Assembly (NCBI GenBank): GCA_023525715.1
Contig: CM042012.1
Location: 45,857,441 to 45,921,440, forward strand
From: Cichorium intybus
Lineage: Eukaryota; Streptophyta; Magnoliopsida; Asterales; Asteraceae
DNA length: 64,000 nucleotides
Direction of reading: 5' to 3'
Both the position numbers and the translations under genes were made by a program. Under the pieces are notes generated by a model that did not search any database, was not told where the DNA came from, and was given only the letters and a program-made list of their open reading frames with translations. Shown here piece after piece: positions 52,561 to 64,000 of the stretch; position 1 is the stretch's first letter; every line of letters begins with the position of its first letter.

Positions 52561-55500
52561 TTGCAGGTTATGTCTAATGAGCGGTATGATTCAAAATGGT
52601 ACATGGATAGTGGCTGCTCAAGACATATGACTGGGAAGAAGGAATATCTCAGGGACTACAGAACTTTGGATGATGCTGGAAACGTTCGCTTTGGTAATAA
52701 TGAAACATGTTCAATTTGGGGATATGGCAAGATAACAAATGGCCAATTCACAATCAGCCGAGTGGCATTTGTTGAAGGATTGAAACATAATATTGTGAGT
52801 ATATCTCAATTGGTGGTTGGAAAGGGCAATGCTGTTACATTCAACAACCAAGGGAGTGTAATCACCAAAGAAGCAACAAAAGAAGTCTTACTGAAATCAG
52901 AAAGGAAGGGATCGATGTTTCTCTTAAATCTAAAGCCAGTAACCGGTGGGCAATCCCTATGTCTTCTCTCTAAAGCCAACTCCGATGTCAGTTGGTTATG
53001 GCACCGAAGACTTGCCCATCTGAACTTCAAAGACTTAAACAAATTGGTGGCTATGGATTTGGTTCGAGGTATGCCTGCACTCAAATTCGATAATGACTCT
53101 CTTTGTTCTGCTTGTGAACATGGGAAGCAAACAAAACAAAGGCATCCAACAGTGATAAATCCCAAAATCACCGAACCCCTTTCACTTCTCTACATGGATT
53201 TGTGTGGACCATCTGCAGTTGAGTCTATTGGAAAGAAGAAATACATTCTTGTGATAGTTGATGATTTCAAGATTCACTTGGGTTTTATTCCTAAGAAACA
53301 AATCAGATGTTGCTGAAGAAATCATCAACTTCATAAAGAAAATGGAATTGATGCTCAACAAGAAAGTCCAAACTGTGCACAGTGACAACGGTTCGGAGTT
53401 TAAAAATCAGACCTTGGATATATTCTTGAAAACGAAGGGAATTAGTCACAACTTCTCTACACCCTATACTCCTCAACAAAATGGGGTTGTGGAAAGAAGA
53501 AATCGTTCCTTGTGTGAAGCGGCTAGAACTATGCTGAATTTCGCAAACTTGCCTATGTACTTCTGGGCCGAAGCAATTTCTACTGCATGCTTTACTCAAA
53601 ACAGATCCTACATTCATAAACTATTTCACATCACACCTTACGAAGTGCTCAATCGAAGAAAATCAAATGTCAAATTTCTTTACATCTTCGGTTGTAGATG
53701 CTTTATCTTGAACTTAAAGGATCATTTGACTAAGTTCGACGATAAATCAGAAGAAGGAATCTTCCTTGGATACTCTCAAGACTCAAAAGCTTACAGAGTC
53801 ATGAACAAGAGAACTCGCAGAATTGAAGAAACCTTTAATCTAAGGTTTGATGACTATTACATCAAGAAGTTCTTGCATCCATTTCCCATGTCATCGATCT
53901 TTCCAAAGCCTGCTGAAGATGCTGTTCCAATCACAACATTTGACACTGACTTTGCACTTTTGTTCGATCCACCTGTGAGAGCTATGGACTCCGAAGCTAG
54001 GGCATCAGATAATCATCAATCCGAGCTATCCAAGCTCACAGATGGACCCGATGACTCCTCTACAAATAGTGTACAAAGACCATCATCTGTTAAGGGGGAG
54101 CCATCTAACCAAAGTATGGGAAATGAAAGTGTTGAGGGGGAGCCATCAAACCGAAGTGAAGGCTCAGCTGGTATAGAAGGGGAGCCAAACAACAGTCCAA
54201 GGAGAGCAAACACTCCGATCACATCCCCTCAGTCAATCTCCAATATCATATCCCTGTATCCAACAGTCCAGGGGGAGCCAGAGATTGCTACTCCGAATTC
54301 AGCCACAAAAATCGCTTCGGATAGAGCTACCACTTCCCCAACACCAACACATGCCCAGGGGGTGCACACTTCAAACTCCACTTCACAAATGCACACACCA
54401 CAAACCAACACAAATTCAAATAATCACTTACTGATGGGTGATTTCCCTTCCACTTCAGGATATCCCTCAGACATCGAGGACGTTGATGCTGAAGGACCTC
54501 CTGACTTTGATCCAAACTATCCTCCTTTGGACAAATGGATGAGAAATCATCCACCATCACTTGTCATCGGTAATGTTCAAGATAAAGTATTGACTCGTGC
54601 ACAACTTCATCAAAGACAAGTAGAACTTAACAAAACTTCAGAGTTGTGCATGTTCAATGTCTTTATCTCCAAGGTAGAACCTAAGAACGTTAAAGATGCA
54701 TTTGATCACTCAGACTGGATTGAAGCAATGCAGTTGGAATTAGAAGAATTTGAAAGAAACAAAGTTTGGAGGCTAATTCCAAAACCTGCAAATGCCTCAA
54801 TTGTTGGTCTCAAATGGGTATACCGTAATAAACCAGACACCGAAGGCAATGTAGTTCGGAACAAGGCTAGGCTGGTGGTCAAGGGTTATTGTCAACAGGA
54901 GGGGATTGATTATGAAGAAACTTTTGCTCCTGTTGCCAGACTCAAATCAGTTCGGATATTTTTAGCTTATGCTGCATACAAAAACTTTGATGTTTATCAA
55001 ATGGATGTCAAATGTGCTTTTCTGAATGGTGATCTCGAATAAACTGTTTTTGTTGAACAACCACCTGGCTTTGAAAGTAAAACTCATCCAAACCATTGCT
55101 ATGTGCTAGACAAAGCAGTCTATGGTTTAAAACAAGCACCAAGGGCTTGGTATGAGACCTTGACAAAATTTTGAAAGAATCAAACTTTAAACAGGGCTCA
55201 GTGGATCCAACACTTTTTAGAAAGAAAGTTAGATCTCACTTGATGTTAGTCCAAATTTATGTGGATGACATAATTTTTGGATCCACTGACCCTAATTTGT
55301 CAAAGACTTTGAAAAACTGATGAAAAGCAAATTTCAAATGAGCATGATGGGAAAGATTAATTTCTTTCTTGGATTACAAATCAAACAATCTAAGGAAGGG
55401 ATATTCATCAATCAACAGAAGTATACGAAGAGTTTGCTTGAACGCTTCGGAATGACTAACTGCTCCAAAGCAAAAGTTCCTTTGCCTGCAGGTACAAGGT

Positions 55501-56210
55501 TGAACCCATCATTAGACAAACTAAAGACAGACATACAGCAATACCGAAGTATGATTGGATCACTGCTCTATCTCACAGCCAGTCGCCCTGATATCATGTT
55601 TGCAGTCTGCAATTGTGCAAGATATCAGGCTGACCCAAGAGAACCTCACTTGGCTGCGGTTAAGACAATATTCCGATATCTTCATGGCACTACTGCTTAT
55701 GGTCTGTGGTATCCAGAAAAATCTGGCTTCTACATACAAGCTTACTCAGACTCCGATCTTGGTGGATGCTCTATTGATCGCAAAAGCACTTCGGGTGGTT
55801 GTCAATTCTTAGATGGAAAACTAATCAGCTGGTAATCCAAGAAGCAAACTTGTGTCTCTATCTCCACAGCAGAAGCAGAGTATGTAGCAGCTGCAGCATG
55901 TACCTCACAAATCATCTGGATCCAAAGTCAACTGAAAGATTATGCCATCAACATGAGAAAAATTCCTTTGTTCTATGACTCTCAAAGTGCAATTCGTATA
56001 TGCCACAATCCAGTTCAACATTCAAAGACGAAGCATATAGCTCTTCGCTATCACTTCATCAAAAGTCATGTTGAGGAGGGGAATATTGAGGTGCACTTTG
56101 TTCACACTACAGAACAATTGGCAGACATCTTCACAAAGGCTCTGAATGAAGAAGCTTTTACAAGAATCGTTCGTGGACTTGGAATGATAGATGGATCCAC
56201 TCTTCAATAA
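52561..56210 (+). pseudogene. copia-E Pol (protease, integrase, RT, RNase H), broken
   Basis: In order: protease (WYMDSGCSRHMTG); integrase zinc-binding (WLWHRRLAHLNF...LCSACEHGKQ); integrase core (LLYMDLCGPS, TVHSDNGSEF, QQNGVVERRNR); a long Ser/Pro linker with four GEPSN-like repeats; reverse transcriptase (VGLKWVYRNK, QMDVKCAFLNGDL, IYVDDIIFGS); RNase H (AYSDSDLGGC, STAEAEYVAAA) to LGMIDGSTLQ at 56210. Lesions: frameshift near 53266 (VDDF/SRFTWV), GAA-to-TAA at 55040-55042, frameshifts near 55170 and 55305, and a stop at about 55833. The catalytic residues are otherwise retained. It is an ancestral autonomous copy now dead. Confidence 0.9.
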
Positions 56211-58273
56211 ATCTCAGATTTTCTCATTCTTACCCTTTTCTTCAGTTCAAAATTTTGAAAATTCACAATACTCCGCAGTACTCCGAAGTAAAATAACACT
56301 TCGGAGCTCATCGGAATAAAACAAGCAAAAACACTTGGAATAGCACCGCAGCGCTCCGAAGTAAAACATCACTTCGGATCTCTGCGGAACAAAATTCTCC
56401 TTCAAAATAAATACTTCAAAAATGAGAATCAATTAAACATATTTTGACTTCGCTCATTTAAGCACAAAAATAAAAAGATTTTAAGTCAAAGAAAATTCAA
56501 AAACATGAAAAATCACACCAAGTTATGAGAAAATTTTGATGCAACCTAACAAAGTTTAACCTTCTCTTTCATGAATTAATCAAGTAAAGGACAAAACTTT
56601 GATTTTAGATTCTGATAATCATACCTTATTGCACTAAAAGGTATTTGGGAATCGACTTGAAACATTGGTAAGAAAACAGACTTTGAAGTGAGGTTAAGGC
56701 TATTTTACAATTTGAAGCCTTGTTTGATTCCAATATCCTTAACATAATGTCTATTTCTAACCACCCTTCGGAACTTGACTCGCTTCAACTTCAAATTAAT
56801 CATGTAGCCTCAAAACTACACAGGATAACTCAAGTGCTCTGAAATTTTACTCAAAAATAGTACCAACATTGTTTGATAAGTAAATCTAAATATCTTTTCA
56901 TTAGTGGTACAAAATTGAACTACATGAAGATTCTCACCCACAAGGATTGTTTAAAACAAAAATAAAAGGCACCAAATAAGGAAACTATATGGTGATGTTT
57001 TATGTCTTCGGATGAAGAAAATTCAAAATTGAAAAGATAAAATGAAAAATTGAAAAAGGATAAAAAAGATAAATAGAAAACAATTGTCAAAAGAAACAAA
57101 GGCAAAAAGATAAACAAGTGAATGCAACAGTTAGAAAAATCAGCATTCAAAGGCTTATTCTTCTGTTTTAAATAACGATACAAGGAGCTCCTATAACATA
57201 GTCGAGTACTTTGTAGAAGATATGAACATTTCAAGTAGTCTATCTTAAATGATAAAGTTGGAGTGGTGTACAAAGCTCAAAGGCTTGTCATCAGAGTATA
57301 GTATCCAGACACTTCAGCAGATGAAAAGGAATAAATTTTTCAAAAGAATCTTCAAAACAATCCAATTTCTAAAACACTTCTGATGCTCAATTCATGAATG
57401 AAAACTTCTTTAAATTTCAAATGCAAAGGATGTTATCATTATTATATTTGAAAATTTTGAAGCACATAAGCACTAACTCAAAACATGTTTCCAAATGCGA
57501 AATTAAGTTAGTGATGGGGTGATTAGACTTATACATTCATGACTGAAATTGAATCAAACAAACTTTGAAATGAAAAATGGACTTCCAACATGATTCGAAT
57601 GATTCTGAACATTAACTGGCTAAAAACCTCATTTCATAATATTCTTGAAAGTTAAGGTAAAATGTTATGTTGCATCAATCAAAATCAAAACCAAAAATTC
57701 ATAGAAAAACAAAGAGAAAACACATGGACATCGGTATGTTGACAAACACTTTATAATCACATGACAATTACCGAAGTGACAGAACACTCTTCGGAGTCAA
57801 ACATAACTTTGTGCTTTCACTCCGAAGTGCAACTACAACGGTCATAATTTTTCATAAATACGAAGTCAATTTAATGTTCAAATGATTTCCACATTTATGA
57901 TCAATCTCAGAGACAAACATTCCTCGAAATATAACCGTTTGTTTACAGCTGTCAATGAATTTTCAATGGAAAATCTTAACCATAAAGATTTCTCAAAAGT
58001 GGCGGTTCAAATTTTGAATCATTGCAACTAACAGCCGTACATTTCTCCTTTTTGCAGAGATAGTGGGACGAGCAGATGCTGAGGTGTCCGTCTCCTACAT
58101 GACCATTTCAATCGTGCATTAAATGACCTAGGGACCACGAATACTATATAAACCTCTCACCTCTTCAGTTACACACTTTACGCAAACACAACTCTCGAAT
58201 TCTCTCTACAAACTTACTCTCAAAGAAATTTCATAACTCTTTCAACTTCTTCATCTTCCTCATTTCACCATCA
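56211..58273 (+). other. copia-E spacer between pol and ORF3
   Basis: About 2 kb without supported coding. Starts with two similar hairpins (56281-56306 and 56346-56387). The 3' end (58140-58273) looks like a transcript leader: TATATAAACC near 58146, then a CT-rich stretch up to the ORF3 ATG, suggesting a separate promoter for ORF3. Confidence 0.65.
56281..56387 (+). other. Two adjacent hairpins downstream of copia-E pol
   Basis: CTCCGAAGT (56281-56289) pairs with ACTTCGGAG (56298-56306) over an 8-base loop. TCCGAAGT (56355-56362) pairs with ACTTCGGA (56371-56378), also over 8 bases, and is enclosed by CCGCAG (56346) pairing with CTGCGG (56382). Confidence 0.8.
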
Positions 58274-61200
58274 ATGGCAGCTGAAGCTTCATCTTAAACC
58301 ACAGAAGCAATGTCGATCCCAAATCTCAAGAGCCAGTCTGCTAATATGGTTCTTCGCAACAACCTTCAACTCTACCCTTAACCAATCGATGCCCTGGTTG
58401 AATGCCTGAAGAACTCTGTTCTTGGCTATGCCCTAATATGTACTCCTTCAATCCCTGCGACTCTGGTTCACAGGGCTCACTATACATCGAATGCTCTGTT
58501 CGATGCCAACAATCAGGTGAAATCGGTGATTTATGAGGCCCTCGATTCAAAAGGAAAAACCAAGAAGGTTCAGTTGACAAAAGAAAATTTCATTGAAGCC
58601 CTTCGTCTTCCAGTATATAATTCCAAAGAAATGGTTGTTCCTTCTGCTGAACAACTGGTTGAGATGTTCAATAAGATGGGGTACTCACCTCCTCTGGAAA
58701 GGATTAGCACTTTCAAAAAGAACCAACTGCCTGACTTATGGAGATACTTCTTTAGCATCTTCCTCAGATGTCTTTCAGGAAGAACATCAGGATTGGACTC
58801 AGCCAGTGTATCATTCCAATCTATACTCTATGGAATCTACTACGACATTAAGGTAGATTACGCAACCATACTCTGGAATGACTTCTGTTCACATATCAAT
58901 CACAGCTTAAAGGGGAGAGAAATGGCGCATCCAAGATTTTGGGCAATCGTTGTTCATGCCCACTATCTACAAGTTGGAGTTGTTCTTGACGTCTCTCTTC
59001 CAGAATTACGATATACTCATATTGCCATTCCTCCTCAAGACGATGCACCTGCAAACTTTTGTGCTCAAATTCCAAATGTCATGCTCTCAAAAGTACCTTT
59101 GGAGTGCAATGAGGTAAATGCTTATCGTAATACTCTAGTTATTCCTTATCCCACTCGTGACTTAATTCAAGCAGCACCAGTCAAAGAACAACCCAAAGGG
59201 AAAGGAAAGAAGAAAATCACTGGTGGACCAAGTGGTCCGAAGAAGGAAGACAAGAAAAGAAGGGCTTCGGTGAAAACCACTCCGAAGAGGAAACAGCCGA
59301 AGAGGCAGAGAAAAATGATCACTGTGGAAGAGTCTTCGGACTCAGAAAGGACTCCATCCACAGTCCATGAAGAAGAACAAGAAGAAGAACAATTCATCAA
59401 TCAACCTCCTTCACCTACACCAACACCAGACCACTATCTCCACCACAGACCACTATTCCTCCATCTCCACCTAAATCAACCCAACCACCATCACCACCAC
59501 CTACAACAGCTCAACAAACTACCACCATTCATATTACATCATCTGATGTACCACCACCACCTCCACCTACTACAGCTCCTCAAACATCTACAATTTCCTC
59601 CTTTGGTATCGACTTCTCTTTGCCAGAGTTTGACTTGCCCCCATCACCATCAAGACAAAACCCCACTTCGGCAGCTTTCTTTGAGGCTTTTCATTTAGCC
59701 CCTTTGGCTACTAAAGGTGTCTCCGATGAAGATTTGCCAGATGAAGGATTTGTACTAATGAAACAGTACAAAATCCTCAACTCCAAGCTTGATACTCTGA
59801 TTCAAGCACAAAATGGCTTCGATCTCACCAAACCAACCCTGGGCGACATCACCGAAGAGATAGAGTCTTTGGAAGTTATAATGTCCAACGAAATAAGAGA
59901 CTCTGTACAAAGACTTGAGAAGAATCTCTTGGATCAACAAAATATGATCCAATCATCATTTGAACAAAAACTTGAATCAGCTGTAACTGGTGTTGATAAG
60001 AAAATAGAAGTCCTTGCCGAAAAGTTTGAAAAATCACATTCCGAAGTCATGCAAACTCTACAAGGACTTCGGAGTGAGACTCAGAAAAGTACCGAGTTTG
60101 AAAAACAACTCGATGAGGCTAGATCAAAGATTGAAGAGTTCACAGCCGCCCAAGCCGCTTCGGATATTTCAAAGTTTACAGAGGAACTGCAAAGAACAAA
60201 TGCAGTTCTTACTCAAGACTTAACTCCTAAGTTAAGGACTGCATTACAACCCTTGATAAACTTTGCGGATAAAATGTCTAGGCCACAAGGCAGGTCTGCA
60301 ACTGCTCAGCATATGGGCCATGCTTCACAAGGGGGAGAAAGGCCTAGACTAACCTCAGAAGGTCCCTCATTCTCAACCATCACAACAACAACCAAGGGAG
60401 CTAGTGGATCACCTGGAGCAGGAAGCTCAACAGACAAATCACTAGAAAGCATAATTGCTCCACATATGGAGGAAGTCTATAAAGCCAGACTGGCAGACTA
60501 CCATCTGATGATCAAGATGAATGAATTTGCACGTGATAATGAGGAATGGACCATAGAGGCAATCAAACTCTTTGGATTTCAGCATCCGAATGTACTCAAC
60601 AGGCTACCTCTTCGGAGTTTTGCAACAACTGACTCCGATGACATTCAGCTTGACATTCCTTATAATCCAAAAACTTTTGCTTTTCTTCAATTTGTTCAAT
60701 CAGTACCAGAAGAACAGAGAGCAACCTTCTGGACCAACAAAATCAACTTTCATGCCAAATACATTCAACGTCAGAGTGTGGTATGGAGTTTGAACAAGAT
60801 CAAACAAATCCTCTCGATCAAGGAGACTGAAACTTATAAAGGCTTTCCAAATTATGAGTTTAATATTCTCAGAGGTGCAAACAATGATGAGTCAAGGTTT
60901 ACGATTGCTGATTTTCCAATAATGAATCCAATGGACTTCATTTAAATTCTTGAGCTTCTGCAAAGTGGTGAAGCAGCTCAAGCTGGATTACCTGTGATTG
61001 CAGTCAGCAGCCATATCATGGGCTTTCTGAACAATTACTTGATGAGGTTTGCCAAACATGACATTGAGTTATGTTCCTTCTACAGACAACCGTTGAACAC
61101 TCCTCCCATTGTGGTTCGGAACATTACCATATTCAAGAATGGAGAGATTATCGATGAACCTTATGGTGTAGTCTTCAAAGGACTTCGAAACGAAACCGAA

Positions 61201-61395
61201 GTCATGATCGAGTTCTTTCAAATAGACTACCTTGGCCTCCATCCCTCCTCCTTCATCTCTGGCATGATCTCTCATGTTAATGCTTACTCCGTAAACTCAG
61301 AAGAAAAGAAGAAGAAGTTTATGGATCACATGAATTGCTACTTGCCAATAAGGAAAATGTTGAAGAGAGCGTACAAGAAAAACTTCCGCAAGTAG
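58274..61395 (+). pseudogene. copia-E third ORF (env-position, coiled-coil protein), broken
   Basis: About 1040 codons, starting MAAEASS at 58274. In-frame stops lie at 58295 and 58379, then it is open (AHYTSNALFDANNQVKSVIY ... LWRYFFSIFLRCLSGRTSGL ...) to about 59425, where a frameshift in a Pro-rich tract moves it to another frame (PLSPPQTTIPPSPP...). That frame runs to a TAA at 60943-60945 and on in frame to the TAG at 61393-61395. A long coiled coil is evident about 59755-60240 (LEKNLLDQQNMIQSSFEQKL, EKQLDEARSKIEEFTAAQAA), preceded by a Lys-rich basic stretch (KGKGKKKITGGPSGPKKEDK). The position after pol corresponds to the env-like ORF of Sireviruses, but I see no signal peptide or convincing membrane segment. 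Its function is unknown. Confidence 0.72.
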
Positions 61396-61415
61396 ACTTC
61401 GGAAGCACTTCACAC

Positions 61416-61427
61416 AAAGGGGGAGAT
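61416..61427 (+). other. copia-E polypurine tract
   Basis: AAAGGGGGAGAT directly before the 3' LTR; similar GGGGGAG tracts recur inside the element. Confidence 0.9.
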
Positions 61428-61936
61428 TGTTGAGTATATTTGTGATGAAGTGCTGACGTATCCAAAGTCCTCCTCAGAAGACCTTTTGAAGAAAAACCCC
61501 GAAGTAATAAAGTAATAGAAGACCCCGAAGTCTGAAGAATTCCGAAGTGAGATGCACAGAGGATCCGAAGACTTCACAGCCTGTCCATCTGTCTTTTGTG
61601 TGCACGCGTATAGTACAATACGTGTTGCATGAATCTTCTATCCTATTGGCTAGTACACTCATAGGATATTCTCTGTAAAAGTTGTACTATTCGTATCACT
61701 GATTTAGTATAAATATCAGTGATACCTTGCCGTGTAGAATGTGAGATTACGAGATAGAAAAACCACAAACATAGAAAACCCCATTGTAAAACCATATCTT
61801 ATAATCAAGCATTCGGCACAAGTTATCCATTTCACATTGTTCATTCATCTTACTTATATTATCCTTGTGTGATTGATTGTGTTATTGGTATAATCTTTGT
61901 TTTAATTCGTCTATTATCTGATTTCAACACCTAACA
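61428..61936 (+). repeat. copia-E 3' LTR
   Basis: 509 bp, ends CACCTAACA, then the ATATG target duplication (61937-61941). About ten differences from the 5' LTR. Confidence 0.95.
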
Positions 61937-61941
61937 ATATG

Positions 61942-62424
61942 GCGCAGACAACTGAGGACCAGGGGTCCTTATTTATAGGCTACCAGTGATAACTAGATAA
62001 CCCTTAGAGATAAACTTCATTTGAGTTCAAACTGAGATAAACCCTATCTCAAAGTTGTTTGCCGAATTACTGATATGCGCGTTGTGCCCCATCCACACGC
62101 GCATCGCGTGTGTCCAATTCAAATTTTGAACATTCACAAGTTCAGCCCCTGTACTCTTAATTAATCTAATCAATCTCACAAAATTAACCCAATTAATTTT
62201 TGATTAATTATTAATTAAACAATATTGTTTCTAATTAACATATTATCCCCATAATTTATTAATAAGCTATTTCTATTTATTTATTAATCATATAATAAAT
62301 CAATCCTTCTCTCTCCTAGCATTTCTGCTAAACCATAAATTATGAGGGCAACCCAAATGGACTTTGCTACTATCAATTAGGTAAATACAAATTATCAGTC
62401 ATGGCTTAGACACCTAATCAAACA
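61942..62424 (-). mobile_element. copia-D 3' LTR, right part
   Basis: Continuation of the LTR begun at 47986; together about 733 bp. The minus-strand TATA box is near 61975 (CCTATAAATAAGG). It ends ...CACCTAATCAAACA at 62424, the minus-strand TGTTTGATTAGG start. Confidence 0.9.
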
Positions 62425-62436
62425 GTCTCCCACTTA
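62425..62436 (-). other. copia-D polypurine tract
   Basis: The minus strand reads TAAGTGGGAGAC next to the 3' LTR, as in copia-2. Confidence 0.88.
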
Positions 62437-63138
62437 GATAAGTCTACGACTATAATTACCAATTTAACCTCTAATTGATCAGCAAATTGTAGCTTCCTAG
62501 AAACTGCTGTCGAACCCTGACCCAGTCATTTCTGTCCATCGATAAGTGATCAGATGATCCTCCATCCAACAAGATATTTTTCAGACTCAATACATGGATT
62601 AAGATCATCTCGGTCCGATACTCCATGTCTCGATTTTTGATTTACATATGACTTTAAGACTAATCACTCACAACAACACGTTTTATAACATCGAGTTATC
62701 TATGCATTTTCATATTATCAATGAACAACCGCCTTGCAAATTATAACTCATATGTCTCTGCTTCAAGATCATAAGATATTATCGTCTCAACATTGCTCGT
62801 TATATAATCCATGAAGCAATCTATTGAGCGTGGGTTTATCCAATACTCAAATCTTTATTTCTAAGTACCCATGAACGTTGTGGTAATCATATTGCTATGT
62901 CTAACTCCTTAGACAATCTACAAACCAATTCATGAAAGTCTCCGTTCATACTTACTCTCTAAAAGTATGAGCGACTGTAGACATTTGAATAATCAAATTA
63001 CTCAGGAAGTAAACATGCAAAATGAAACACAATGATAAACAATTGACAAATTGTAGTAAACAATACTCATTCATAAATCTCTATTATTAAATCACCAAAG
63101 TCAATTACATTTACATTGTTACTTGTTTCAAATCCTAT
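62437..63138 (-). other. copia-D 3' untranslated region
   Basis: Aligns with the copia-2 region 8525-9361, with a deletion of roughly 120 bp around 62660. No coding sequence. Confidence 0.75.
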
Positions 63139-64000
63139 CTAATTACAAAAACTAATATCATCTCTTACTCCTATGCTCCTAGCATGCTGATTATGCGTGA
63201 TCCTACTCAGAGCCTTTGTCAAGGGATCTGCAGGATTATCTTCAGATGATACCCTCTTTACAAGGAGGTGACCTTCTTCTACTCTATGTCTAATATAGTG
63301 GTACGTTGTCGATATGTCTGGACTTTCCATGGTCTCTCGGTTCCTTTGTCAAAGCAACTGCACCATCATTATCGCAGAACAGTTCCATGGGCTCCTGAAT
63401 ACTCGGGACTATTCCAAGGTCACCGATAAAGTTCTTCAGCCAAGCCGCTTCCTTTGACGCTTCACTTGCTGCTATGTACTCTGATTCGCACGTAGAATCA
63501 GCCACCGTCTCTTGCTTGCAACTTTTCCAAGTAACCGCTCTTCCATTCAAAACGAATACCCAGCCCGACTGAGACCGACCGTTATCTCTATCTGTCTGAA
63601 AGCTGGCATCTGTATACCCGTTAACTCTCAATGTATCACTGCCACCAAGGACTAACACCATGTTCTTTGTCCTTCGCAGATACTTGAGTATATTCTTGAC
63701 AGCTATCCAATGCGCCCTTCCAGGGTTTCCATGGTACCGACTGACCATGCTCGAAGCAAAGGCCACGTCAGGGCGAGTACACGTCAGAGCATACATGATC
63801 GACCCTACAGCCGAAGCGTAAGGTACACGACTCATGTCAGCTATTTCCTCGTCTGTACTCGGACTTTGAGTCTTACTAAACTTTGCATTACCCTGGATAG
63901 GTAGCTCTCCCTTCTTGGAATTTTCCATACTAAACCTCTTTAGTACCGTTTCCAAGTATGTACTCTGACTAAGTCCAATTAGTGTTTTCTTCCTATCTCT
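63139..64000 (-). pseudogene. copia-D pol, RNase H end (partial)
   Basis: The C-terminal part of the copia-D polyprotein, entering from the right edge. It includes LKRFSMENSKKGELPIQ, VPYASAVGSIMYALTCTRPD, the RNase H domain (YTDASFQTDRDNGRSQSGWV, STCESEYIAASEA) and the end DNPADPLTKALSRITHNQHA. A 2-base deletion near 63307 shifts the frame inside SRHIDRKYHYIRH, so the last ~60 codons are in another frame. It is the same subfamily as copia-3. The reverse transcriptase and everything 5' of it are off the window. Confidence 0.9.

Larger units (their letters stand above)
48236..61936 (+). mobile_element. copia-E: 13.7 kb Sirevirus-like copia element
   Basis: Plus strand, 509 bp LTRs (48236-48744 and 61428-61936), initiator-Met primer site, long gag, protease, integrase, RT-RNase H, a ~2 kb spacer, a large third ORF, polypurine tract, and ATATG target duplications (48231-48235 and 61937-61941). 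The large size, extended gag, and extra coiled-coil ORF after pol are features of the SIRE/Maximus (Sirevirus) lineage. The LTRs differ at about ten positions (about 2%), so it is older than copia-2 and gypsy-C. Nearly every ORF is broken. Confidence 0.93.

Noticed and set aside
59430..59698. His/Leu-rich C-terminus on the 58517 frame
   Set aside because: This is the Pro-rich hinge of ORF3 read out of frame after a one-base shift; the other frame gives a Pro/Thr-rich linker leading into the coiled coil.
58274..61395. copia-E ORF3 as a true envelope gene
   Set aside because: No signal peptide, cleavage site or membrane anchor is visible; only its position matches.

Overview
This is nuclear DNA of a flowering plant, probably a eudicot. 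I cannot name the species from sequence alone. The evidence is plant-type LTR retrotransposons primed by initiator-Met and Asp tRNAs, a tandem pair of two-exon defensin-like genes with GT-AG introns, AT-rich intergenic DNA, and pseudogenes carrying transition-type stop codons. About nine tenths of the window is LTR retrotransposon sequence, much of it nested.

Layout, left to right. 1-4993: a minus-strand Ty1/copia element (copia-1), entered in its reverse transcriptase and ending in its 5' LTR; it sits inside an older copia fragment (copia-3, 4994-6089). 6090-6706: unassigned DNA. 6707-27088: a head-to-tail array of a non-autonomous Ty3/gypsy Athila-type family (LTR - internal A - LTR - internal B). 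Internal A is split by a complete copia element (copia-2, 7741-15523, target duplication GTCTT). Internal B carries a rearranged, partly duplicated gag and is truncated at 27,088. 27089-35500: an array of defensin-like (DEFL) gene units. The first unit has lost its gene and holds a ~1 kb PIF/Harbinger-like insertion; units 2 and 3 each hold an intact gene (31016-31528 and 34441-34945). 36367-46061: a complete and very young gypsy element (gypsy-C, target duplication CCCTC, LTRs almost identical). 46062-46873: a probable chromovirus-type LTR remnant. 47986-64000: another minus-strand copia (copia-D) whose 3' LTR is split by a 13.7 kb plus-strand Sirevirus-like copia (copia-E, 48236-61936, target duplication ATATG). 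Copia-D runs off the right edge.

The most interesting signal is shared by the two distinct gypsy families (A/B and C). Neither has reverse transcriptase or integrase. Both have gag, retropepsin, then a conserved stem-loop with hexaloop AGGCAA just after the protease stop, then an array of four GC-rich dyads arranged as two pairs with fixed spacing (22 bp in A/B, 32 bp in C), then a UTR-like stretch ending in a GTATGT donor, an intron-like segment ending in TTGTGCAG, and a second ORF resembling the ATHILA ORF-1 family. The same pairwise dyad array is also in each family's LTR, upstream of its TATA box. I read this as a second, internal and spliced transcription unit for ORF2, controlled by the same sites as the LTR promoter. 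The geometry is visible in the sequence; the function is inference.

The host genes are the two DEFL genes. Each encodes a 73-residue secreted peptide with eight cysteines. The genes differ by three replacements, all around cysteines 2 and 3. Everything else coding is transposon-derived, and most of it is broken.
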